Assembly: GCA_019425015.1 (NCBI GenBank)
Contig: JAHYYJ010000004.1
Location: 129,546 to 193,545 of the forward strand
Length of the DNA: 64,000 bases
Source of the DNA: Collinsella sp.
Lineage (GTDB): Bacteria > Actinomycetota > Coriobacteriia > Coriobacteriales > Coriobacteriaceae
Direction: 5' to 3'
This document shows, in pieces, positions 1-7,945 of this stretch. How positions within the stretch are numbered: position 1 is the stretch's first letter; each line of letters begins with the position of its first letter. The notes below the pieces were generated by a model, which did no database searches, was not told the DNA's origin, and saw only the letters and a program-made list of their open reading frames with translations. A program made the position numbers and the translations under genes.

Positions 1-35
1 GGTTAGACATCCATCCTGCAATCGAGGAGATTTCC

Positions 36-1511
36 ATGGCATCAGACGTTCGCGTCCGCTTTGCACCCTCACCGACGGGCAAGCTGCACATCGGCGGCGC
101 CCGCACCGCTATCTATAACTGGGCTTTCGCCCGCGCAAACGGCGGCACGTTCATTCTGCGCATCGACGACACCGATCCCACCCGTTCCACCGACGAGAAC
201 ACGCAGATCATCCTGCGCGCCATGCGTTGGCTTGGCCTGGACTGGGACGAGGGTCCCGAGGTGGGCGGCGACTATGGTCCCTATGCCCAGACCGAGCGCC
301 TGGACCTGTACAAGCAGGCCGCCCAGAAGCTTTGGGACGAGGGCAAGGCCTATCCCTGCTTCTGCACCAAGGAGCAGCTCGATGCCGACCGCAAGGCCGC
401 GCAGGAGCGCAAGGACCCCTTCCAGGGCTATCAGCGTCGTTGCCGCGATCTTGATCCCGAGGAGGCCCGCCGTCGCATCGAGGCCGGCGAGTCCTACGTC
501 CTGCGCATCAAGGTGCCCGAGGACCGCGGCGACGTCGTCATCCACGACGCTGTTCACGGCGAGGTGACCTTCGACGCCAAGGAGCTCGACGACTTTGTCA
601 TCTTCCGCTCCGATGGCACGCCCACGTACAACTTCGCGACCGTCGTCGACGACGCCATGATGAAGATCACCCATGTCATCCGCGGCGACGACCACCTGTC
701 CAACACCCCGCGCCAGGTCATGGTCTACGAGGCCCTCGGCGCGCCCGTGCCCACGTTCGCCCACATCTCCATGATCCTGGGCGCCGACGGTAAGAAGCTC
801 TCCAAGCGCCACGGCGCAACTTCGGTGGAGGAGTACCGCGACGCCGGTTACCTTTCCGACGCCTTCGTCAACTACCTGGCGCTGCTCGGCTGGTCGCTCG
901 ACGGCGAGACCACGATCATCCCGCGCGATGTCCTAGCCAGCAAGTTCTCGCTCGACCGCATCTCCAAGAACCCGGCGACCTTCGATCCCAAGAAGCTCGA
1001 TTGGGTCAATGCCGAGTACATCAACGGCATGTCCGACGCGCAGTTTGCCGATGAGATCATGGTCCCCAAGCTGCACGAGGCGGGTCTCATCGAGGGCAAC
1101 GTCGAGTACGGCGAGGACTGGATCGACGCGCTTGCCGCCATCGTCAAGCCGCGCACCAAGATGCCGGCCGACGCCGTGACCGTCGCCGCTCCCATCTTTG
1201 CTACGGCCGAGACGCTCGAGTATGACGAGAAATCCGTCAACAAGGGCCTGGCCAAGGAGGGCATGGGTGCCATTCTGGACGCCGCCAAGGCTGCGCTCGA
1301 GGGCGTGGACGAGTGGACCGCCGAGGCCATCGACGCTGCGCTTGAGCCGCTGCCCGAGCAGATGGACCTCAAGAAGCGCGTTGTGTTCCAGGCCGTGCGC
1401 GTCGCCGTCTGCGGCAACATAGTGAGCCCCCCGCTGGGCGAGACCATGGCGCTCGTCGGCCGCGACGACTGCCTGGCACGCATCGACCGCGCCCGCACGA
1501 TGGCGCTTTAG
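36..1511 (+). CDS. gltX: Glutamyl-tRNA synthetase
   Basis: This cytoplasmic class I aminoacyl-tRNA synthetase charges tRNA-Glu with glutamate using ATP. The 491-residue length is normal for the family. The HIGH-type motif appears as HIGG near residues 18-21 within the N-terminal FAPSPTG block. The KMSKS-type loop appears as KKLSKR near residues 253-258. The rest is the helical anticodon-binding half. The start is supported by the ribosome-binding site GAGGAGA just upstream of the ATG. The gene stands alone and is followed by a clear rho-independent terminator. Many actinobacteria use this enzyme non-discriminatingly to make Glu-tRNA-Gln as well; the sequence alone does not show that. Confidence 0.97.
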   Translation: MASDVRVRFAPSPTGKLHIGGARTAIYNWAFARANGGTFILRIDDTDPTRSTDENTQIILRAMRWLGLDWDEGPEVGGDYGPYAQTERLDLYKQAAQKLWDEGKAYPCFCTKEQLDADRKAAQERKDPFQGYQRRCRDLDPEEARRRIEAGESYVLRIKVPEDRGDVVIHDAVHGEVTFDAKELDDFVIFRSDGTPTYNFATVVDDAMMKITHVIRGDDHLSNTPRQVMVYEALGAPVPTFAHISMILGADGKKLSKRHGATSVEEYRDAGYLSDAFVNYLALLGWSLDGETTIIPRDVLASKFSLDRISKNPATFDPKKLDWVNAEYINGMSDAQFADEIMVPKLHEAGLIEGNVEYGEDWIDALAAIVKPRTKMPADAVTVAAPIFATAETLEYDEKSVNKGLAKEGMGAILDAAKAALEGVDEWTAEAIDAALEPLPEQMDLKKRVVFQAVRVAVCGNIVSPPLGETMALVGRDDCLARIDRARTMAL

Positions 1512-1534
1512 TAGACGCGTAAACGCATGTATCC

Positions 1535-1566
1535 GAGCCCCGTTCACCCGAGCGGGGCTCTTGTTT
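1535..1566 (+). terminator. Rho-independent terminator of gltX
   Basis: A GAGCCCCG / CGGGGCTC hairpin with a ten-base loop is followed by a T-rich run. It begins about 24 bases after the gltX stop codon. Confidence 0.9.
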
Positions 1567-1587
1567 CTGTACCGATGAGTGGGTTGC

Positions 1588-1689
1588 TGGGACAAAATAA
1601 TCAGTAGTGTTTGTCCCATATTCGAGCGACGCAACGAGCTCAACACTCGTATCGGCCATGGGACAAACACTACTGATTATTTTGTCCCA
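1588..1689. repeat. 102-bp hairpin element with perfect 31-bp inverted arms
   Basis: The left arm (1588-1618) and right arm (1659-1689) are exact reverse complements over 31 bases, beginning TGGGACAAA. They enclose a 40-base loop. The element sits between the gltX terminator and priA and has no coding capacity of its own. A second element at 4712-4813 has exactly the same total length and similar arm and loop sizes, but different arm sequence. Confidence 0.9.
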
Positions 1690-1721
1690 CCCCTTTCAGG
1701 TCCGTTCGTTAGAGGTGGTGT

Positions 1722-4148
1722 ATGGCTCAACAACTGTCGCTGTTTGGTTCGCCGGAACCGGAGGAGACTCCGGTGAAGCCCGAGCCTGCACCCGAACCCA
1801 TCGCCGCCTACGCGAGCGTGGTCCTCGATATCCCCACCCGTGCGCTGTCGGAACCGTTTGCTTACGGCATCCCCGAGTCCCTTGCCAACGGGGTCCAGGT
1901 CGGATCGACAGTCCTGGTCCACTTTGGTAACCGTGCCGCCGCGGGCTATGTCGTCGACATTGCCCCTGAGCTGGGCGACCTGCAGGGCAACAACGCCCTC
2001 GACCCCGCGCGCATTAAACCCATCGAGGCCATCCTCAGCAAACCGCTCTTTACCGCCGAGGCTGCCCGCATCGCACGCTGGATGAGCCGCGAGTATGTCG
2101 CGACGCTTTCCGAGTGCCTGCGCCTGTTTTTGCCCCCGGGCGGCAGCCCGCGTGTGGTCAAGGGCGACGACGATGCGTGGACTGTTGAACGGCCCGCCGT
2201 CAAGCCTATCCAAAATCGTTGGGTGATGCTTACGCCCGAAGGCTTTGACTATACGCCGCCCAAGACCGCGGTCCGTCAGCGCCAGCTCATCGAGGCGCTG
2301 CAGTGCGGCCCGGTTACGACTCGCGACCTTAATCTTCTCTATAACAGCATGTCGGCGACCATCAAAGCGCTCGAAAAGCGCGGCGTCGTGGTGGTGGAGG
2401 AGCGCCGCGCCTGGCGTGGCTGCAGCGAGCAGACCACGCTGTCCTCGGCAAGCGGCAAGGCGCCGGTCTCCCTTACCAACGGCCAGCAACGGGCACTCGC
2501 GCAGATTGAGCGCGCCCGTCTGGACGCTCATGGCGACGTGGTGTTGGTCGACGGCGTCACCGGCTCCGGCAAAACCGAGGTTTACCTCTCCGCCATCGAG
2601 CGCGTGCTCGCAGCCGGTCGCTCTGCCTGCGTGCTGGTGCCCGAGATCTCGCTGACGGCCCAGACCGTCGGCCGCTTCCGCTCGCGCTTTGGCGAGACGG
2701 TGGCCGTTTTCCATTCGCGTCTTTCTGCTGGCGAGCGTCTCGACCAGTGGGATATGGTCGCCAGCGGTGCGGCACGCGTGGTGGTCGGCGCCCGCTCGGC
2801 GCTCTTTTGCCCGCTCAGCGACTTGGGCCTCATCATCATCGACGAGGAGCACGAGACTAGTTACAAGCAGGGCTCCAGTCCGCGCTACCACGCTCGCGAG
2901 GTGGCGGCCGAGATGGCGCGGCGCTACCGCTGCCCACTCGTGCTGGGCTCGGCCACGCCTTCTGCCGAAGCGCTCGACCGCTGCCGTCGCGGAACGTACG
3001 GCGGTGCCACTTGGACGCGTGTCGAGATGCCCGAGCGCCCGGGACACGCCGTGCTTCCCACGGTCCGCATTGCCGACCTGCGCCGTGAGTTTTCTCACGG
3101 CAGCCGCTCCATGTTCTCAAAACCCTTGATGGAGGGCTTGGAGCGTGTAGTCGAGCGCCGCGAGAAGGCCGTGCTGCTGCATAACCGCCGTGGCTTTGCG
3201 CCGTTCCTGATGTGTCGCGAGTGCGGCTGCGTTCCCACCTGCAACCACTGCTCCACCGCGCTTACGTATCACGAGCGCACGCACACGCTGCAATGTCACA
3301 CATGCGGATCCTCCTGGCGCGTGCAGCCGTATCCCGCGCCCACGAGTCGTTGCCCCAAATGTGGCAGTCGCTACCTGGCAAAAATGGGGCTGGGCACGCA
3401 GCAGATCGAGGACGCACTGCACCAGATGCTGCCCGAGGACGTCGCCATCATCCGCATGGATGCCGATTCCACGCGCGGAAAGGATGCGCACAAAAAGCTG
3501 CTCGAGCAGTTCGATGCGGCCGATTGCGCCGTGTTGCTGGGCACCCAAATGATCGCCAAGGGTCTCGACTTTCCCGAGGTCACGCTCGTGGGCGTGGTCA
3601 ATGCCGACTTCGCCCTCAAGCTGCCGGACTTCCGCGCAGGGGAGCGCGCCTACGATCTGCTGGAGCAGGTGGCGGGCCGCGCCGGCCGCGGCGATCGTCC
3701 TGGCGAGGTCATCATCCAGACCTATCTGCCCGAGGATCCGGTCATTCGCGCCGTCGCCGAGCACGACCGTTCTATCTTTACCGACTACGACCTTGACCAG
3801 CGGCGCGACGCGCTGTATCCGCCCTTTGTGCGCCTGGTCAACATTTTGGTGTGGTCGACGAACGCGGATGACGCGCAGGACTACATTGGGCGCATTGCAA
3901 AGCTTCTTAAGCGCCGCTGGCATGCCGCCGCGCCCGACTTTTTGAGGGCGGGGAGTGCCATGCCGCAGGTGCTGGGTCCGGCTTCGTGTGTAATCGAGAG
4001 AGCCAAGGACCGTTACCGCTTCCATCTGCTTGTGAAGTCGCCCGTGGGGTACCATGTCTCTGATGATATCGACGCCTGCCTCAAAGAGGTGGGCTCTGTG
4101 CGCGGCGTGAGCGTGAGCGTTGACGTCGACGCCTATGATTTGATGTAA
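1722..4148 (+). CDS. priA: Primosomal protein N' (PriA helicase)
   Basis: This superfamily 2 DNA helicase restarts stalled replication forks by loading the primosome. The 808-residue protein has an N-terminal DNA-binding region, then Walker A (TGSGKTEVY, near residue 277) and a DEEH box near residue 373. A run of paired cysteines around residues 498-550 (CRECGC, CNHC, CHTCG, CPKCG) forms the zinc-binding insert typical of PriA. The C-terminal helicase domain contains the QVAGRAGRG motif VI. The ATG follows GAGGTGG at a good distance. priA, def, fmt and rsmB are co-directional. A hairpin element lies just upstream. Confidence 0.95.
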   Translation: MAQQLSLFGSPEPEETPVKPEPAPEPIAAYASVVLDIPTRALSEPFAYGIPESLANGVQVGSTVLVHFGNRAAAGYVVDIAPELGDLQGNNALDPARIKPIEAILSKPLFTAEAARIARWMSREYVATLSECLRLFLPPGGSPRVVKGDDDAWTVERPAVKPIQNRWVMLTPEGFDYTPPKTAVRQRQLIEALQCGPVTTRDLNLLYNSMSATIKALEKRGVVVVEERRAWRGCSEQTTLSSASGKAPVSLTNGQQRALAQIERARLDAHGDVVLVDGVTGSGKTEVYLSAIERVLAAGRSACVLVPEISLTAQTVGRFRSRFGETVAVFHSRLSAGERLDQWDMVASGAARVVVGARSALFCPLSDLGLIIIDEEHETSYKQGSSPRYHAREVAAEMARRYRCPLVLGSATPSAEALDRCRRGTYGGATWTRVEMPERPGHAVLPTVRIADLRREFSHGSRSMFSKPLMEGLERVVERREKAVLLHNRRGFAPFLMCRECGCVPTCNHCSTALTYHERTHTLQCHTCGSSWRVQPYPAPTSRCPKCGSRYLAKMGLGTQQIEDALHQMLPEDVAIIRMDADSTRGKDAHKKLLEQFDAADCAVLLGTQMIAKGLDFPEVTLVGVVNADFALKLPDFRAGERAYDLLEQVAGRAGRGDRPGEVIIQTYLPEDPVIRAVAEHDRSIFTDYDLDQRRDALYPPFVRLVNILVWSTNADDAQDYIGRIAKLLKRRWHAAAPDFLRAGSAMPQVLGPASCVIERAKDRYRFHLLVKSPVGYHVSDDIDACLKEVGSVRGVSVSVDVDAYDLM

Positions 4149-4166
4149 CAACCCGAAAGGATGGCC

Positions 4167-4703
4167 ATGGAAGCCAACGGAATCGTACTGTCGCCCGACC
4201 CTCGTCTGCGCCAGGAGTGCGCCGTCATCGAGGAGATTACCCCGGCGATCGAGGCGCTTGCCGAGAAGATGAAGAAGATGATGTTCGAGAACGGCGGCTG
4301 CGGTCTGGCTGCCCCGCAGATCGGCGAACTCATTCAGCTCGTCACCATCGACTGCGACTACACCGACAAGAACGACTATGACCCGTACGTGCTCATCAAC
4401 CCCGTGATCGTGGAGCAGAGCGACCATCTGGTGCCGTTTAGCGAGGGCTGCCTGTCCATCCCTGGCATTAGCTGCGAGATCGAGCGTCCCGACCATGTCG
4501 TCGTCGAGGCGTACGACTTGGACGCAAACCTGATTCGCTACGAGGCTACGGGCGACCTGTTCTGCGTGTGCCTGCAGCACGAGATCGATCACCTGCATGG
4601 CAACACTATGTTCGAGCGACTGAAGCCGATGCAGAGGATCAAGGCAGTCAAGGAGTACCAGGACGCCCTGGCCCGCGGCGCTCGACCGGGTGAGACGGAG
4701 TAG
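4167..4703 (+). CDS. def: Peptide deformylase
   Basis: This metalloenzyme removes the formyl group from the N-terminal methionine of new proteins. All three family motifs are present: GCGLAAPQIG near residue 42, EGCLSIPG near residue 93 with the metal-binding Cys, and QHEIDH near residue 137 with the two metal-binding His and catalytic Glu. An ATG at 4161 is also in frame but touches the GAAAGG ribosome-binding site. The ATG at 4167 has proper spacing and is preferred. The gene follows priA by only a few bases and precedes fmt, a common functional pairing because Fmt adds the group that Def removes. Confidence 0.95.
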   Translation: MEANGIVLSPDPRLRQECAVIEEITPAIEALAEKMKKMMFENGGCGLAAPQIGELIQLVTIDCDYTDKNDYDPYVLINPVIVEQSDHLVPFSEGCLSIPGISCEIERPDHVVVEAYDLDANLIRYEATGDLFCVCLQHEIDHLHGNTMFERLKPMQRIKAVKEYQDALARGARPGETE

Positions 4704-4711
4704 GTTTGTCC

Positions 4712-4813
4712 GTCCCCGGTGCTGAGCGCCCACATATCATCCCGTGCTCAAACATTCTCGCTTTGCTGCGAAACTGCGCGCGGGACGATATGTGGGCGCT
4801 CAGCACCGGGGAC
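4712..4813. repeat. 102-bp hairpin element with 33-bp inverted arms
   Basis: Left arm 4712-4744 and right arm 4781-4813 are reverse complements over 33 bases with one G-T wobble. The loop is 36 bases. It lies between def and fmt. Total length equals that of the element at 1588-1689, and the loops share a loosely similar GCAA..CGAG core when one is reversed. The arms themselves are unrelated. No recombinase or transposase gene is associated with it. Confidence 0.88.
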
Positions 4814-5030
4814 TGCGTTGTTCTGGCTCGGTTCGCCCGGGTGCCGTCGGGCCAGGGATGGGCGTCTTCGCTGATAGGTGCTTTGCTGAAAGAGCTGCTT
4901 TTATTGCGGCTCTTTCTTTGGTTTTGGGTATATTTGTTCTTGTTGAAATGTTATTGCGGATGGGCTGGTGACTTGGCTTTCCGCTGTTCTTTGTAGCCGT
5001 CTCGGCTTTGGTTGAGAGGAGACGATCTTT

Positions 5031-5951
5031 ATGCGTATTGTGTTTATGGGTACGCCTGATTTTGCTGTGCCTTCTTTGACTTCGCTTGTTGAGGCTGGGA
5101 ATGAGATTGCGCTTGTTGTTACTCGTCCTGATGCTGTTCGCGGGCGTGGTAAGAAGCTTGAGCCGTCTCCTGTTAAGGCTAAGGCGCTCGAGCTTGGTTT
5201 GCCTGTTGTTGAGGCTAATCGTATGACGCCTGAGGTTGTTGAGGTGCTCAAGGCTGCGCAGGCTGATATTTTCTGTGTGGCTGCTTATGGCTGTATTTTG
5301 CCTGATGAGGTGCTTCATATAGCGCCGCTTGGTATTGTGAATGTTCATGCGTCCTTGCTGCCTCGTTGGCGTGGGGCTGCTCCTATTCAGCGTGCGATTC
5401 TCGCTGGCGACGAGATTGCTGGCGTTTCTATCATGCGTATTGGGCATGGCGTGGATACCGGCGCTTATTGCGCCCAGGCCTCAACGTCAGTTGCCGGTAA
5501 GCATGCCGAGACGCTGACGATGGAGCTTGGTGAGCTTGGCGGTAAGCTGCTGGCCGATACGCTACCGTCGCTTGCCGATGGTACGGCGGTGTGGATCGAG
5601 CAGGATGAGTCGCTTGTCACCCATGCTGCGAAGATTTCCAAGCAGGAGATGCGTCTAGATCCGCACATGGCGGCGCTTGATTGCGTGCGTCATGTGCTTG
5701 CCTCGTCCGATACCGCGCCTGCTCGTTGTGTGATTGCCGGCAAGACCGTGCGTGTGCTCGATGCTGCGCTGGCCGATGTGTCGCTTGGTGAGGGACTCGT
5801 CGCCGTTCAGGCCAAGCATGTTTACCTGGGCCTTTTCGATGGCTCGGTCGAGTTGCTCGAGGTTAAGCCTGATGGCAAACGTGCTATGGCCGCTTCTGCT
5901 TGGGCTGCTGGCCTGCAGGGTGCCGATCTTTCGTGGGGTGTTTTGTCATGA
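5031..5951 (+). CDS. fmt: Methionyl-tRNA formyltransferase
   Basis: Transfers a formyl group from 10-formyl-tetrahydrofolate to Met-tRNA-fMet so that translation can start. The 306-residue length is normal. The N-terminal MGTPDFAVPSL signature, the formyl-transfer motif HASLLPRWRGAAPI near residue 105 and the C-terminal Fmt domain are all present. GAGAGGA lies upstream of the ATG. The last bases overlap the rsmB start as ATGA, so the two are translationally coupled. The first half of the gene uses an unusual number of T-ending codons (GTT, GCT, CTT, CGT) compared with priA and def; the second half is closer to the local norm. Confidence 0.96.
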   Translation: MRIVFMGTPDFAVPSLTSLVEAGNEIALVVTRPDAVRGRGKKLEPSPVKAKALELGLPVVEANRMTPEVVEVLKAAQADIFCVAAYGCILPDEVLHIAPLGIVNVHASLLPRWRGAAPIQRAILAGDEIAGVSIMRIGHGVDTGAYCAQASTSVAGKHAETLTMELGELGGKLLADTLPSLADGTAVWIEQDESLVTHAAKISKQEMRLDPHMAALDCVRHVLASSDTAPARCVIAGKTVRVLDAALADVSLGEGLVAVQAKHVYLGLFDGSVELLEVKPDGKRAMAASAWAAGLQGADLSWGVLS

Positions 5952-7348
5952 GCAAGCTGTCTCCCGCGCGCAAGCTTGCGCTCGATGTGCTGATGGAGGC
6001 CGATCGCCGCGGCATGTATGCGCGCGACGTGCTGTCCTCTCGCGCATCGGCCAAGGCTATTGACCAGCGCGATTCCGCTTTTGCCGCCCGCTTGGCGCTG
6101 GGTGTAGCCGCCACGCAGGGTATTTTGGACGAGCTGCTCGATCAGTTTCTCGATAAGCCCAAAAAGGTTGCGCCGCGCGTTCGCATGGCGCTTCGTATTT
6201 CTGCCTTCGAGATGCTCTACCTGCATACGCCGGGCCGTGTTGCCGTAAGTCAGGGTGTTGAACTGGTTCGTTGCGGTGCTAAGTCCGCCGCCGGCTTGGC
6301 CAATGCTGTACTGCACAAGGTTGCGGACAACGTTGAGGACTTTGCCACGGCATCCGACGTGGATGAGTCCGAGCGACGCTTGGTTCGTCTGTCGCGCCTG
6401 ATGGGTCTTCCGCGCTGGCTATGCGCTCGCATTATGGCATCGTTTGACACGCCAGAGGGTGCGCTTAACTTTGCCGGCAATCTGGCCCCCGCGCCGCTGG
6501 CCCTGCATGAGAACGCTTTTGCTTCCAAGCCCGATCCGTATATCTCGCAGCTCGTCGCACCTGTCTTCCCGGGCTGCCATGCCCCGGTTGATGCCCAGGT
6601 TACGGTTGCGTCGGGCGTATTTGAGCGTGCTGCTGCCGTGGCCTCGGACCTTAACGCCCAGCTTATCGCCACAGCTGCCACGCGCCCTGGTAGCTGCCTT
6701 GAGATTGGTGCCGGTCGTGGCACCAAGACCTATGTGATGATGTGCCAGGCCAAGCGTGCGGGCTATGAGCGTCAGCATACGGCGCTCGATCTTCATGATC
6801 GCAAGTGCGATCTAAATCTCGCTCGCCTGCATAAGGCCGGTATTCAGGGCGTTCGTACGGTTTCGGGTGATGCTTGCGAGCTTGATCAGGTGCTCACATC
6901 GTTTGATGCCATGCTTGGCGAGCCGGTTATGTTCGACACAGTCTTTATCGATGCGCCGTGCTCTGGCACTGGAACCATGCGCCGTCATCCCGAGATCCCG
7001 TGGCGCCTGACCGAAAAGGATGTGACGGTTGAGTTGCCCAAGCTGCAGGTGACGATGCTCAAGGAAGCCGCTGCGCGCGTGGCTGCCGGCGGCGAGCTTA
7101 TCTATGCAACATGCTCGGTGTTTGATGAGGAGAACGCGCAGGTTGTGGATGCCTTCCTGGCTTCTTCCGAGGGCGCCGGCTTTAGCGTGGCGCCGCTTTC
7201 TGAGGCGCAGATTCTGCAACTGCCCGAGTTTGCCCAGGCCAAGAAGCTCGTCTGCGTACGCCAAAACGACCGAGGCCTCTTCCAAAGCGTGCCGGTAAAC
7301 GCCGACTCCTACGACGGCCACTTCTGCGCCAGGCTGGTGCGCAACTAA
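5948..7348 (+). CDS. rsmB: 16S rRNA (cytosine-5) methyltransferase RsmB
   Basis: Predicted to methylate a cytosine of 16S rRNA (C967 in E. coli numbering). The protein is 466 residues. An N-terminal NusB-like RNA-binding domain covers roughly residues 1-140. A Rossmann-fold methyltransferase domain follows, with the SAM-binding EIGAGRGTKT near residue 253. The two cysteines typical of RNA m5C enzymes sit in DAPCSGTG (near 334) and ATCSVF (near 386). The start ATG overlaps the fmt stop. The fmt-rsmB order is common in bacteria. Confidence 0.92.
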   Translation: MSKLSPARKLALDVLMEADRRGMYARDVLSSRASAKAIDQRDSAFAARLALGVAATQGILDELLDQFLDKPKKVAPRVRMALRISAFEMLYLHTPGRVAVSQGVELVRCGAKSAAGLANAVLHKVADNVEDFATASDVDESERRLVRLSRLMGLPRWLCARIMASFDTPEGALNFAGNLAPAPLALHENAFASKPDPYISQLVAPVFPGCHAPVDAQVTVASGVFERAAAVASDLNAQLIATAATRPGSCLEIGAGRGTKTYVMMCQAKRAGYERQHTALDLHDRKCDLNLARLHKAGIQGVRTVSGDACELDQVLTSFDAMLGEPVMFDTVFIDAPCSGTGTMRRHPEIPWRLTEKDVTVELPKLQVTMLKEAAARVAAGGELIYATCSVFDEENAQVVDAFLASSEGAGFSVAPLSEAQILQLPEFAQAKKLVCVRQNDRGLFQSVPVNADSYDGHFCARLVRN

Positions 7349-7385
7349 TACGGCACCCGAGGGTTGACCCGCTTGCCATGAAATG

Positions 7386-7523
7386 GGCCTATCTACTACA
7401 TTAAACCCATTACCCCCAACCATGCCGAATTTAGCGAATTCAAAACCGCAGGTAGACGGCTCGTCGATTTTGTAAAAACGCAGGTGTGCTCGGACTATAC
7501 GGGTCAAACGTAGTAGATAGGCC
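7386..7523. repeat. 138-bp hairpin repeat, family with 63553-63686
   Basis: The ends are perfect 14-bp inverted repeats (GGCCTATCTACTAC at 7386-7399 and its complement at 7510-7523). Pairing continues inward over about nine more bases with mismatches. The interior holds AAAACCGCAGGTAG (7442-7455) and a GCAGGTGTGCTCGGA stretch, both close to sequences in the element near 63.6 kb. It sits between rsmB and the FmdB gene. No ORF lies inside. Confidence 0.85.
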
Positions 7524-7573
7524 GTTTTCGTGGCGCAACCCCAGACCAGTCGCCGGGGCGTTGTTCATTCCTG

Positions 7574-7610
7574 AAAAAATTCAACCCCGCGATCGGGCTT
7601 GATCGCGGGG
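7574..7610 (-). terminator. Rho-independent terminator of the FmdB gene
   Basis: Read on the minus strand, CCCCGCGATC / GATCGCGGGG forms a hairpin just after the stop codon and is followed by a run of T (the A run at 7574-7579 on the plus strand). Confidence 0.9.
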
Positions 7611-7620
7611 CCACTTGTCA

Positions 7621-7857
7621 CTAGTGGTTATGCGGGCAGTTGGCGCAGCAACCGCTCGTGGCGCTTGTGCTGGAGCCGCCGCTTCGCTGGTCGGTGTTGT
7701 AGAAACCGCTGCCCTCAAATTTAATGCTGCTGGCCGAGAACGTTTTGGCCGCCGGGGCACCGCAGCTCGGGCACACGACCTCGGGAGTCTCGGACATGGG
7801 ATGCTCAACCTCAAACACGTTGCCGCAGCTCGAGCACTTGTAATCGTAGCGCGCCAT
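7621..7857 (-). CDS. FmdB-family zinc-ribbon protein
   Basis: A 78-residue protein starting MARYDYKCSSCGNVFE, with a second CPSCGAP pair. These four cysteines form the zinc ribbon of the FmdB/CxxC_CxxC_SSSS family. The C-terminus is rich in Ser and Gly and ends with CCANCPHNH, which could bind a second metal. AAGGAAG lies upstream of the ATG. Function is uncertain for the family; a regulatory role has been proposed for FmdB itself. It has its own terminator and stands apart from the glycogen genes. Confidence 0.85.
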   Translation of the reverse strand: MARYDYKCSSCGNVFEVEHPMSETPEVVCPSCGAPAAKTFSASSIKFEGSGFYNTDQRSGGSSTSATSGCCANCPHNH

Positions 7858-7945
7858 AATACTTCCTTTTCAGCACAAAGCGGGCAGATTACTCTGCCCG
7901 CAAAAATTCAAACGTCTGTAACTGTACCCTATATCGGGCGTTTTA

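Noticed and set aside
3117..4733. A 538-codon open frame antisense to priA and def.
   Set aside because: It mirrors the real genes; GC-rich DNA leaves antisense frames open. priA and def have all family motifs on the other strand.
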